Assembly: GCA_964561535.1 (NCBI GenBank)
Contig: CAZLPZ010000023.1
Coordinates: forward strand, 1 to 27,298
From: CAZLPZ01 sp964561535
GTDB lineage: Bacteria; Pseudomonadota; Alphaproteobacteria; Micavibrionales; Micavibrionaceae
Direction of reading: 5' to 3'
DNA length: 27,298 bases
Positions 7,129-15,346 of the stretch are shown here, in pieces (the first letter of the stretch is position 1; the number at the start of each line of letters is the position of its first letter). The notes beneath the pieces are model-generated. The model worked only from the letters and a program-made list of their open reading frames with translations. It did no database searches and had not been told where the DNA came from. The position numbers and the translations under genes are program-made.

Positions 7129-9000
7129 ATGAACATAAAACTTTTATCTTCGACAGCCCTCCTCGCTCTCGTTCCGATGGTCCTGATGGGATGCAGTATG
7201 ACGGAAAACCATCTCAAAATGGACCGTGAAACCGATACGAATATGCAAGATATGCGCGATATGTTTGGCCCGCGCGAAGTTCCAGCGCCTCTAGATTCTA
7301 AAACAAACGCAACAGGGATTCCTGGATTTACGGATTACATGTCGGATAACGCCGCATCGTTAAAGCCTATGCCATTAGTCAGCGTATCAGTAAATGAGAC
7401 CATCCCTCTCAAAGATGTTCTCTACGAACTATCTCAACAGGCACACTATGATCTGGAAATTGACCCCCGTATCGACGGCGCCATTATTTTCAGCGCGAAA
7501 AACCGCCCTTTTGACGAAGTAATGTCCCGTATTTCGGATCTCGCCGGTCTACGTTTTAATTTTGACAATGATGTCGTTCGCGTTGAAATGGATACGCCGT
7601 ACAGCGAAACATACAAAGTTGATTATTTGCCCATGGCCCGGACAGTCACCTCTACGGTTCAAAATAACGCATCATTCGCGGGATCTGGATCGGCAAGCGG
7701 CGGGAGTGCGACGTCATCATCCGGATCGACGTTTTCTCTTTCCGGGACAACGGAAGTTGATTTTTGGAAAGAACTCGATACGAACATTAAACAAATCCTT
7801 GAATCAAATAGCGTGAAAAATGCCCTGCTATCGGCCACGACACCTGTCCTTCAACCGACGCCTGTTGCTGCTTCTACTATCCCGGCTGCTGTAGGCCCGG
7901 ATGGTGAGTCTATTGCGACGGATCCCAATGCCCCAGAAGGAACAGATACGGTTCCCACCGATGCCCAAGCCCCCGCTCAACCGCCCACGGCCCCCACACC
8001 GGCTCCTGCACCAACTGAATCAGGACCCGCGAGCGAAGATCTGAAGCCAACCTATTCTGTGAACAAACAAGCCGGCTTATTATCTGTTTTTGCGAATGAA
8101 AAAGTCCAAAAGAAAATTCGTGCCTATCTCAATGATGTTAAACAATCCGTCGGATCTCAAGTTTTAATTGAGGCAAAAATTCTTCAAGTTGACCTAACAG
8201 ATGAATATGCAACGGGAATTAATTGGTCAGAATTAGGGATATCACCCGATGATCTTGAAATTGGCCTATCAAACATCACAGCCGGCTTAACACCCGCCGC
8301 AACAGGGCGTGGATTTTCTTTAAAATTGGATAACAAAGACACGACCAGTCTAATCGAAGCGGTCTCTCGTTTTGGGACGGTTCGGGCCCTATCCAGCCCT
8401 CGAATGACGGTATTGAATAAACAATCGGCTGTATTAAACGTCGCCACAAATAAAGTTTATTTTGAAATTTCTCAAGAACCTACAGCAACAAATGTTGATG
8501 GTGGAACAACCGGTGGCGGCATTACCGTTGAAACAAAATCTGTCCCAGAAGGGGTTTTGGTTAACGTGACCCCATCGATTGATGCGCGAAAAGGCGAAAT
8601 TGTCCTGAATTTACGACCAACCATTACAAAAACCGTCGGGAATGGCGTCACCGACCCTTCGATTAAACTCATTACCCCGGCATCAACAGCAACCAATATT
8701 ATTCCAGAACTCAGTGTTCAAGAATTTGACTCGGTCCTTAAAGTTAAATCAGGGGAAACGGTCATTATGGGCGGGTTAATTCAGGATTCAAGTGAATCGA
8801 GCGAAACAGGGGCTCCCCTTCTTTCAGAAATTCCTTTGTTTGGATCTCTCTTTAAAAATCATTCCGATAATATCACCAAATCAGAAATTATCGTTTTCTT
8901 ACGCGCTACAATCGTAAACACAGGCGAAGAAACCATTCACCAAACCGACCGTGATATGTACAAAATGTTCAGCCGTGATCGCCGTCCGATCCCGATGTAG
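7129..9000 (+). CDS. mshL: MshL-type secretin lipoprotein of a type IV pilus
   Basis: This outer-membrane secretin, 623 aa, forms the pore through which the pilus leaves. The start at 7129 gives a lipoprotein signal peptide, MNIKLLSSTALLALVPMVLM then GC, with C22 as the lipidated residue; a GTG at 7063 would add 22 residues. An STN/secretin N domain covers about 85-150 (IPLKDVLYELSQQAHYDLEI). The secretin core follows from about 316 to the end, including ALSSPRMTVLNKQSAVLNVA, GETVIMGGLI, PLLSEIPLFGSLF and KSEIIVFLRATIV. Between them lie a Gly/Ser-rich patch (185-207) and a long Pro/Ala/Thr-rich linker (about 238-303). The layout is that of MshL of the MSHA pilus rather than PilQ, since there are no AMIN domains. 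It directly follows pilT-pilU. Confidence 0.88.
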   Translation: MNIKLLSSTALLALVPMVLMGCSMTENHLKMDRETDTNMQDMRDMFGPREVPAPLDSKTNATGIPGFTDYMSDNAASLKPMPLVSVSVNETIPLKDVLYELSQQAHYDLEIDPRIDGAIIFSAKNRPFDEVMSRISDLAGLRFNFDNDVVRVEMDTPYSETYKVDYLPMARTVTSTVQNNASFAGSGSASGGSATSSSGSTFSLSGTTEVDFWKELDTNIKQILESNSVKNALLSATTPVLQPTPVAASTIPAAVGPDGESIATDPNAPEGTDTVPTDAQAPAQPPTAPTPAPAPTESGPASEDLKPTYSVNKQAGLLSVFANEKVQKKIRAYLNDVKQSVGSQVLIEAKILQVDLTDEYATGINWSELGISPDDLEIGLSNITAGLTPAATGRGFSLKLDNKDTTSLIEAVSRFGTVRALSSPRMTVLNKQSAVLNVATNKVYFEISQEPTATNVDGGTTGGGITVETKSVPEGVLVNVTPSIDARKGEIVLNLRPTITKTVGNGVTDPSIKLITPASTATNIIPELSVQEFDSVLKVKSGETVIMGGLIQDSSESSETGAPLLSEIPLFGSLFKNHSDNITKSEIIVFLRATIVNTGEETIHQTDRDMYKMFSRDRRPIPM

Positions 9001-9034
9001 TGGGATTTATGTATTTGAAACAATGAACAATATC

Positions 9035-9131
9035 GTCATCCCCGCGAAAGCGTGGATCTCGCCCATAAAACGACAACAGATTGACTGCTGTCAGTTTTCT
9101 TTTGTCGGATCCCCGCCTTCGCGGGAATGAC
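9035..9131. repeat. REPIN-like composite inverted repeat, copy 2
   Basis: The left arm 9035-9058 (GTCATCCCCGCGAAAGCG...) and right arm 9108-9131 pair with two mismatches, and each arm forms its own hairpin. The centre shares CATAAA, ACAG, GCTG and GTTTT patches with copy 1 at 4338-4435. It sits between the secretin stop and secA, where the hairpins could also act as a transcript end. Confidence 0.8.
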
Positions 9132-9222
9132 AATTGTCTTTCGGTCCCATTTATCTGTTGCCCCACAGCGCTCTTTTCGCGTACATATAGACACATCTCT
9201 TTTTATATGGATTACGTAAATA

Positions 9223-12015
9223 ATGTTTCTCGCTCTTCTCCATCGTGTTTTTGGATCATCCAACGAACGTCAAATCAAATCGATGCAAAGGCATGTGCTC
9301 GCCATCAATGCCCTTGAACCGACAATACAGGCCATGGACGACCCAACGCTCGCCGCCCAAACCCAAAAATTCCGTACTGCCCTAAACAATGGCCAAACAC
9401 TTGATGATATATTACCCGAAGCATTTGCAACCGTACGAGAAGTGGCACGCCGCACACTGGGCCTGCGCCCCTTTGATATGCAGCTAATCGGCGCCTTGAC
9501 ATTGCATCAAGGAAAAATTGCCGAGATGAAAACAGGCGAAGGAAAAACGCTGGTCGCAACTCTTCCCACCTACCTGAACGCCATTTCGGGCCAGGGCGTG
9601 CACGTGGTGACCGTCAATGACTATTTGGCCCGCCGCGATTCCGAATGGATGTCCCCGATTTTTCATTTCCTGGGTCTATCGGTTGGCGTCATCGTCGCCC
9701 ATATGCCCGATGACCAACGCCGTGCCGCCTATGCATCGGACGTAACCTATGGCACCAATAACGAATTCGGGTTCGATTATCTGCGCGATAACATGAAATA
9801 TAAATTATCCGATATGGTCCAACGCCCGTTTAACTTTGCGATCGTTGACGAAGTTGACTCGATCTTGGTGGACGAAGCGCGCACGCCATTAATTATTTCC
9901 GGGCCGTCCGAAACCGCCACCGATTTGTATATCAAGGTTGACGCGTTGATCCCGGCCCTGAACCCCGATGATTATGAACTCGAAGAAAAACACAAATCCA
10001 TTTCAATGACCGACAAGGGCTCCGAACATATCGAAGAAATGATGCGTAACGTGGGGTTGATGACGACGGGAAATTTATACGATCCCCAAAATATCAATCT
10101 TGTCCACCACGCAAACCAGGCGTTACGCGCGCACAAACTCTTTAAACGCGATACCGATTATATCGTTAAAGATAACAAAGTTGTCATTATCGATGAATTC
10201 ACGGGTCGAATGATGGATGGCCGCCGTTTTTCAGAAGGATTACACCAGGCACTTGAGGCCAAAGAACGCGTGCAGATTCAAAACGAGAATCAAACCCTCG
10301 CCTCAATCACATTCCAAAATTATTTTCGCATGTACCCTAAACTCGCCGGGATGACGGGTACCGCACAGACAGAAGCCGCCGAATTTGCCGAAATTTATAA
10401 ATTGGGCGTCGTTGAAATCCCCACGAACATTCCCGTTACACGGATTGATCATGATGATTTGATTTATAAATCATATGCGGAAAAAGAGGCCGCAATTATC
10501 GATGTGATCCGCGAATGTCACACCCGCAACCAACCTGTGCTCGTTGGTACCGTATCGATTGAGAAATCGGAACGTCTTGCCCGCGCGCTGGTCGCCGCGA
10601 AAATCCCGCACCACGTGTTAAACGCCCGTTTTCACGAACAAGAAGCCCAAATTGTCGCCCAAGCTGGTCGTCCGGGCGCGATTACCATTGCAACAAACAT
10701 GGCCGGACGCGGCACCGACATTAAATTGGGCGGAAATACGGATATGTTAATCAAACAACAAATACCGGATGACCTATCCCCTGCCGACCGCGCCGCAAAA
10801 ATCAAAGAAATCGAGGCCCAGGTGGCGCGGGACCGGGACATCGTGGTTGCCGCCGGGGGCCTTTATGTCATCGGCACCGAACGTCATGAATCGCGCCGCA
10901 TTGATAATCAATTGCGCGGTCGGTCGGGACGTCAAGGCGATCCGGGTAATTCGCTGTTCTTCCTGTCTTTGGAAGACGATTTGATGCGTATTTTTGGCCG
11001 CGAAACACTCGAAGCATTTTTATCGAATAAACATATTGGCTTAAAAGATGGTGAAGCGTTAACCCACCGCTGGCTGTCCAAGGCACTCGAACGCGCGCAA
11101 CAAAAAGTCGAACAAATGAATTTCGAAGTGCGCAAAACATTATTGAAATTCGATAACGTGTACAACGATCAACGTAAAGTAATATACGAACAACGCCGCG
11201 CGGTCATGGACGCCGACCAGGTGGAAACATTGGTCACAACCATCCGTGACGACGTGATTAATTCGTTGATTACTCAATGTATCCCAGAACATGCCTATGT
11301 TGATCATTGGAATTTAGAAACATTAAAAGCCGAAATGATACGGTTGTTTAACATGAACCTGCCGATTGATGAATGGGCGCACGAAGAAGGCGTGACCGAA
11401 ACCGATATGCGTAAACGCCTGATTGACGCCGTTGATCATAAAATGGCGGCAAAGGTGGCATCGGCCAGCCCAGATGTTTTCCGGTCGATTGAAAAATCGT
11501 TGGTGTTGCAAACATTGGATCAACATTGGAAAGAGCATTTATTAAACCTTGATCATCTGCGTCAAGGGATAAACCTGCGGGCCTTTGCCCAACGCGATCC
11601 GTTGAATGAATTTAAAGCCGAGGCCTTTGGTCTATTCGAACGCATGTTGGATGCCATGCGCGAGGGGATTGTGTCATCCCTGTCCCGTGTCGAATTCCAA
11701 ATCTCACCCGAGGTCCTAAATATGTTACAGGCGCAACAAAATGCGTTAACCGGACGTGCACATGAAATTCATGATGACCCCTCACTCATGGGAAGTGGTG
11801 AATTGATGGCGGCCGGCGATACGTTCGCTGGGAGTTCGTTTCCAGACGATTCAGACGATAAAATACATCAACTGCCCCAACGTCATGCCCCGTTTAACGC
11901 GACTGACCCCACCACCTGGGGGGAAACAGCGCGCAACGCCCCCTGTCCGTGTGGGTCAGGTAAGAAATATAAACATTGCCACGGGGCGTTGACGGGAACG
12001 TCAATGCAGGGGTGA
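9223..12015 (+). CDS. secA: Protein translocase ATPase SecA
   Basis: The motor of the Sec pathway drives preproteins through SecYEG. At 930 aa it is full length. The N-terminal helix MFLALLHRVFGSSNERQIK is typical. Walker A is MKTGEGKT (102-109), Walker B IVDEVDSILVDEARTPLIIS (D209, E210), helicase motifs include TNMAGRGTDIKLGG and GRSGRQGDPG, and the C-terminal zinc tail has C908, C910, C919 and H920 (CPCGSGKKYKHCH), which binds SecB or ribosomes in relatives. The ATG at 9223 gives the expected N terminus although only a weak ribosome site (GGATTACG) precedes it. Repeat elements flank the gene on both sides, so it is probably transcribed alone. Confidence 0.98.
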   Translation: MFLALLHRVFGSSNERQIKSMQRHVLAINALEPTIQAMDDPTLAAQTQKFRTALNNGQTLDDILPEAFATVREVARRTLGLRPFDMQLIGALTLHQGKIAEMKTGEGKTLVATLPTYLNAISGQGVHVVTVNDYLARRDSEWMSPIFHFLGLSVGVIVAHMPDDQRRAAYASDVTYGTNNEFGFDYLRDNMKYKLSDMVQRPFNFAIVDEVDSILVDEARTPLIISGPSETATDLYIKVDALIPALNPDDYELEEKHKSISMTDKGSEHIEEMMRNVGLMTTGNLYDPQNINLVHHANQALRAHKLFKRDTDYIVKDNKVVIIDEFTGRMMDGRRFSEGLHQALEAKERVQIQNENQTLASITFQNYFRMYPKLAGMTGTAQTEAAEFAEIYKLGVVEIPTNIPVTRIDHDDLIYKSYAEKEAAIIDVIRECHTRNQPVLVGTVSIEKSERLARALVAAKIPHHVLNARFHEQEAQIVAQAGRPGAITIATNMAGRGTDIKLGGNTDMLIKQQIPDDLSPADRAAKIKEIEAQVARDRDIVVAAGGLYVIGTERHESRRIDNQLRGRSGRQGDPGNSLFFLSLEDDLMRIFGRETLEAFLSNKHIGLKDGEALTHRWLSKALERAQQKVEQMNFEVRKTLLKFDNVYNDQRKVIYEQRRAVMDADQVETLVTTIRDDVINSLITQCIPEHAYVDHWNLETLKAEMIRLFNMNLPIDEWAHEEGVTETDMRKRLIDAVDHKMAAKVASASPDVFRSIEKSLVLQTLDQHWKEHLLNLDHLRQGINLRAFAQRDPLNEFKAEAFGLFERMLDAMREGIVSSLSRVEFQISPEVLNMLQAQQNALTGRAHEIHDDPSLMGSGELMAAGDTFAGSSFPDDSDDKIHQLPQRHAPFNATDPTTWGETARNAPCPCGSGKKYKHCHGALTGTSMQG

Positions 12016-12041
12016 GAAATATTGATCCAACCAAAACAGTC

Positions 12042-12115
12042 TGCCTCCCCGACGAAAGTCGGGGTCCAGATTTAATTTTAATCAAGTCTGGATCCCGGCG
12101 TACGCCGGGATGGCA
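12042..12115. repeat. REPIN-like composite inverted repeat, copy 3 (short form)
   Basis: The left arm TGCCTCCCCGAC...GTCGGGGTCCAGA (12042-12070) and right arm TCTGGATCCCGGC...GCCGGGATGGCA (12087-12115) are imperfect inverted repeats, each with an internal hairpin, separated by a 16-base AT spacer. It is the same architecture as copies 1 and 2 with a shorter centre. It lies between secA and uvrC. Confidence 0.7.
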
Positions 12116-12129
12116 CTCAGCTCTTTTGA

Positions 12130-14079
12130 TTGAATATATCCATGCCCCCAACACCTGACACCCGACCGTCCCTTGCACGTGGAATAGAAACCATTCTATC
12201 CCATTTAAAAACCCTGCCCGAACGGCCGGGGGTATACCGAATGATCGGCGCGGACGGCACGATCCTGTATGTCGGTAAAGCCCGAGCGTTAAAAAAACGC
12301 GTCACCAATTACACCCAACCCGATCGCCTGTCAGGGCGCATTCAACGCATGGTGTCGTTGACCCACACGATGGAATTTGTGGAAACGCACACGGAAACCG
12401 AGGCACTCCTCCTTGAATCCAACCTGATCAAAAAATTAAACCCGGTATACAACGTTTTGCTCAAAGACGATAAAATGTATCCGTCAATTTTTATCCCTAA
12501 AAATCACGATTTCCCCGGTGCACAAAAATATCGCGGGCCGCGCAAAAATGATGGCTATTATTATGGGCCGTTCCTGTCGGGAACGGCGGTGAATGAAACC
12601 CTGACATTACTGCACCGCGTGTTTCAAATTCGAAACTGTACCGATACCTATTTTGCGGCGCGCACACGTCCCTGTTTGCAATATCATATTAAACGATGCA
12701 CCGCCCCGTGCGTGGGCCGGGTTACACGTGACCAATACGCCAGCCAAATCGATGCTGCAAGGGCCTTCCTTGATGGGAAAAGCCGCGAAGTTCAAGACGA
12801 TTTCGCGCATAAAATGCAGGTTGCATCAGACGCACACGATTATGAAACGGCGGCCCTTTACCGCGATAAAATCAAAATGCTGAACACCATGATGACAAAA
12901 CAAACAATCAACATCCACGGTATTCGGGACGCGGATGTCATCGCCGTTCTCACCGAGCATGGAGTTACCGCTGTACAAGTGTTCTTCTTTCGTGCGGGAC
13001 AAAATTACGGCAATCTATCTTATTTTCCAAAACACGCCGAGGATGAACCCCCAGAAACAATTATGGCGGCGTTCATTGGCCAATTCTACACTGATAAAAT
13101 TCCACCTCCTGACCTGATTATCTCGCATCATCCAGATGACGCCGATATGATCCAGACCGCTCTGTCTGAACAGGCGGGCCGGCACGTGGATCTATCGGTC
13201 CCTAAACGCGGTGCGCGACGCGATGTTTTGGATTTCGCCCATAAAAATGCAACAGAATCACTCGCCCGATATAGGGCCGCAACCGCCACGCAAACAAAAT
13301 TGCTCGATGATTTATGCAACCTGTTTTCTCTCCCGCGGCGGCCTGATCGAATTGAAGTTTATGATAACTCACATTTAAGCGGCACCTTACAAGTCGGTGC
13401 AATGATCGTTGCAGGCCCCGAAGGTTTTCGCAAAAATGCGTATCGCAAATTTAATATTAAAACGGCCGATGCATCCGATGATTACGGCATGATGCGCGAA
13501 GTGATGACAAGGCGGTTTTCTGCTTTTTCACCTCTCCCCGCTTTGCGGGAAGAAGTCGACAGCGCTCCAAGCGATAGCTTGGCGCTGTCGGGTCAGGAGC
13601 CCCTCACTCGACCTCTCCCCCCCCCCCTCCCCGACTTGATCTTGATCGATGGGGGGGCGGGACAATTGTCGGCCGTCCGCGACGCGTTAACCGCAATCAA
13701 TATGTGGGATTCTCTGCACGTCGTCGCTATTTCAAAAGGTCCTGACCGCAATGCCGGACGCGAATGGTTTCACGCGGACGGCCAAGACCCATTCCAATTA
13801 CCTATTCATGACCCCGTCCTCCATTATTTGCAACGTTTGCGGGATGAATCGCATCGTTTTGCAATCGGTACACAACGTGCACGGCGCACGCCAACGCTTA
13901 CAAAATCTATTCTTGATCAAATTCCAGGAGTAGGGGCAAAGCGCAAAAAGGCCTTACTCCTCCATTTTGGATCCGCCAAATCAGTGGCCGAAGCCCCTTT
14001 TGAAGATATTGCAAAAGTTCCTGGTATTTCAAAGGCTTTTGCGCAGAGTCTCTATAATTACTTTCATAATAAAATGTAA
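12130..14079 (+). CDS. uvrC: Excinuclease ABC subunit C (UvrC)
   Basis: The dual-incision nuclease of nucleotide excision repair, 649 aa from a TTG at 12130 (an ATG at 12142 is an equally possible start and costs four residues). Domains in order are GIY-YIG (RPGVYRMIG, 32-40; YVGKARALKKR, 47-57), a Cys-containing region (RPCLQYHIKRCTAPC), the UVR motif (DYETAALYRDKI), the RNase H-like second nuclease (VYDNSHLSGTLQVGAMIV, LILIDGGAGQLSAV, RDESHRFAIG) and C-terminal HhH motifs (LDQIPGVGAKRKKALL, IAKVPGISKAFA). Between DYGMMREVMTRRF and the IDGG motif lies an unusual segment of about 35 residues encoded by a palindromic, repeat-like DNA insertion, followed by an 11-C run. The frame stays open, so the protein should still be made. 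Confidence 0.95.
   Translation: MNISMPPTPDTRPSLARGIETILSHLKTLPERPGVYRMIGADGTILYVGKARALKKRVTNYTQPDRLSGRIQRMVSLTHTMEFVETHTETEALLLESNLIKKLNPVYNVLLKDDKMYPSIFIPKNHDFPGAQKYRGPRKNDGYYYGPFLSGTAVNETLTLLHRVFQIRNCTDTYFAARTRPCLQYHIKRCTAPCVGRVTRDQYASQIDAARAFLDGKSREVQDDFAHKMQVASDAHDYETAALYRDKIKMLNTMMTKQTINIHGIRDADVIAVLTEHGVTAVQVFFFRAGQNYGNLSYFPKHAEDEPPETIMAAFIGQFYTDKIPPPDLIISHHPDDADMIQTALSEQAGRHVDLSVPKRGARRDVLDFAHKNATESLARYRAATATQTKLLDDLCNLFSLPRRPDRIEVYDNSHLSGTLQVGAMIVAGPEGFRKNAYRKFNIKTADASDDYGMMREVMTRRFSAFSPLPALREEVDSAPSDSLALSGQEPLTRPLPPPLPDLILIDGGAGQLSAVRDALTAINMWDSLHVVAISKGPDRNAGREWFHADGQDPFQLPIHDPVLHYLQRLRDESHRFAIGTQRARRTPTLTKSILDQIPGVGAKRKKALLLHFGSAKSVAEAPFEDIAKVPGISKAFAQSLYNYFHNKM
13525..13627. repeat. 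Palindromic repeat-like insertion inside uvrC, with poly-C tract
   Basis: The DNA contains a stem CCCGC-TTT-GCGGG (13537-13549), then a long stem pairing 13558-13572 with 13577-13589 (GACAGCGC...GCGCTGTC, a two-base bulge), then CCCCTCACTCGACCTCTCC and eleven consecutive C (13617-13627). Such double-stem, CCCTCAC/CTCTCCCC-rich sequence looks like intergenic repeats, yet here it is translated in frame (about residues 466-500) in a linker that is short in E. coli UvrC. Confidence 0.7.
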
Positions 14080-14151
14080 TCTCTATAAAATAAACAATAT
14101 TATCATCCCTGATCACGCTAATGGCGTCCGGGAGAACATCCTTATCAAAAG

Positions 14152-14160
14152 TTATCCACA
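14152..14160 (+). promoter_or_regulatory. DnaA-box-like site upstream of the bactofilin gene
   Basis: TTATCCACA matches the DnaA box consensus exactly and lies 98 bases before the bactofilin ATG. It is a single site with no cluster around it, so it may be a coincidence. Confidence 0.35.
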
Positions 14161-14258
14161 AAAAACACTTCAGATTTTAGGTGAAGATGTTGCGACCATG
14201 CCACAGTTATGATAGGGTTCACCAACTCCATCTATGTCATTTATTAATCGAGGTTACA

Positions 14259-15098
14259 ATGTTTCACCGCCCCAAATCGGGTCTACAATTGCACCCTATT
14301 ATATCATCGCAAAACGGGGCTGCCCCGCCTGAAGGTTCTTATGAATTCCCGACACCTGAACCTATGCTAGAAAACTCAACACAATCCGAGCCCCTTTCCC
14401 AACCTACAGACACAAAGGAAACCGAAACGATGACCAACACCTACACCAATCCCCAATACTCGGGTAACAATGATACGCAAAACGACGCGCAAAATTCGGT
14501 TTCCACGGCGTCGCATGCTCCGGCATTCACCCCGGCAACAACGTCACGTCCCGGCATGGCACAGGCGATGGTTCGTTCCCCTTATAGTTATAATCAAGGT
14601 TACATGTCCCCCAGTCCTTCAGAAACGCCAGCCGTTTCGACGGGCCGTAAATTAGTCTTGGGCGAAGGCATCACGATGTCCGGGGAAATCGAAGCCTGTG
14701 ATCATTTAGTTGTTGAAGGTACCGTTGAGGCGACATTAAAAGGCGCCAGTGTCTTGGAAGTTGCCCAATCAGGGATGTTCTTTGGTGCCGTTGAAATCAA
14801 CGAAGCCACCATCGCTGGCCGTTTCGAAGGTGATCTGGTCGTCAATGGCCGGCTGACCATTCGGTCAACAGGTACGGTCATGGGGACAATTTCATACAAA
14901 GAACTGGCAGTCGAGGCCGGTGCCACCATTGATGGGCAAATTAACCCCATGTCGGTGAACCGTGTGGCCACAACGGACAAAAAATCATCCGTGTCGAAGT
15001 CGCCATCCCACAATACAGCACATCAACAACAAGCCGGAAAATCGTCCGAAACTGGATCTGAACTTCCTTTTGCGACCAAAAAATCCGTCGCCGCGTAA
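14259..15098 (+). CDS. Bactofilin (polymer-forming cytoskeletal protein)
   Basis: Bactofilins are membrane-associated beta-helical proteins that polymerise without nucleotide and place wall enzymes or polar structures. In this 279-aa protein the core lies at about 129-230, with regularly spaced Gly and hydrophobic residues (GEGITMSGEIEACDHLVVEG, GRFEGDLVVNGRLTI, GTISYKELAVEAGATIDGQI). The N-terminal 128 residues are long, polar and Pro/Ser/Thr/Asn-rich, so probably disordered, as is the Lys/Ser-rich C-terminal tail. The ATG at 14259 is chosen for GAGG five bases upstream; an ATG at 14430 with AAGGA ahead of it is a second possible start and would give a more usual length. The gene ends at a strong terminator. 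Confidence 0.9.
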   Translation: MFHRPKSGLQLHPIISSQNGAAPPEGSYEFPTPEPMLENSTQSEPLSQPTDTKETETMTNTYTNPQYSGNNDTQNDAQNSVSTASHAPAFTPATTSRPGMAQAMVRSPYSYNQGYMSPSPSETPAVSTGRKLVLGEGITMSGEIEACDHLVVEGTVEATLKGASVLEVAQSGMFFGAVEINEATIAGRFEGDLVVNGRLTIRSTGTVMGTISYKELAVEAGATIDGQINPMSVNRVATTDKKSSVSKSPSHNTAHQQQAGKSSETGSELPFATKKSVAA

Positions 15099-15164
15099 AA
15101 AAACAATTGAGGGCAGACCTCTAGGAATGACAGCTTGGTTATACAGGTCCCCTCATACTAATAT

Positions 15165-15200
15165 AAAAAAACGCCCCGAGAACTCTCTTGGGGCGTTTTT
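15165..15200 (+). terminator. Intrinsic terminator, probably bidirectional, between bactofilin and hldD
   Basis: ACGCCCCGAGA (15171-15181) pairs with TCTTGGGGCGT (15186-15196) around ACTC, with a T-run after it and an A-run before it. It would stop bactofilin transcripts on the plus strand and, via the A-run, hldD transcripts coming from the other side. Confidence 0.88.
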
Positions 15201-15346
15201 TATCAGACCTAATCCAGAAATTGGAAAGCGCATCTTTTGCCATATAATAGTTGGCGCCCCACTAAAGTAGTGGCGAATATATCGATTACCGCAAATAATA
15301 AAAATTATCAGAATTTATATTGTGCCAGAAATTAAAGACAGCACCT

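Noticed and set aside
14430..15098. Bactofilin starting at the ATG at 14430 as the primary call
   Set aside because: It has an AAGGA upstream and is possible, but 14259 has a better-spaced GAGG and the frame stays open and polar, so it is kept as an alternative only.
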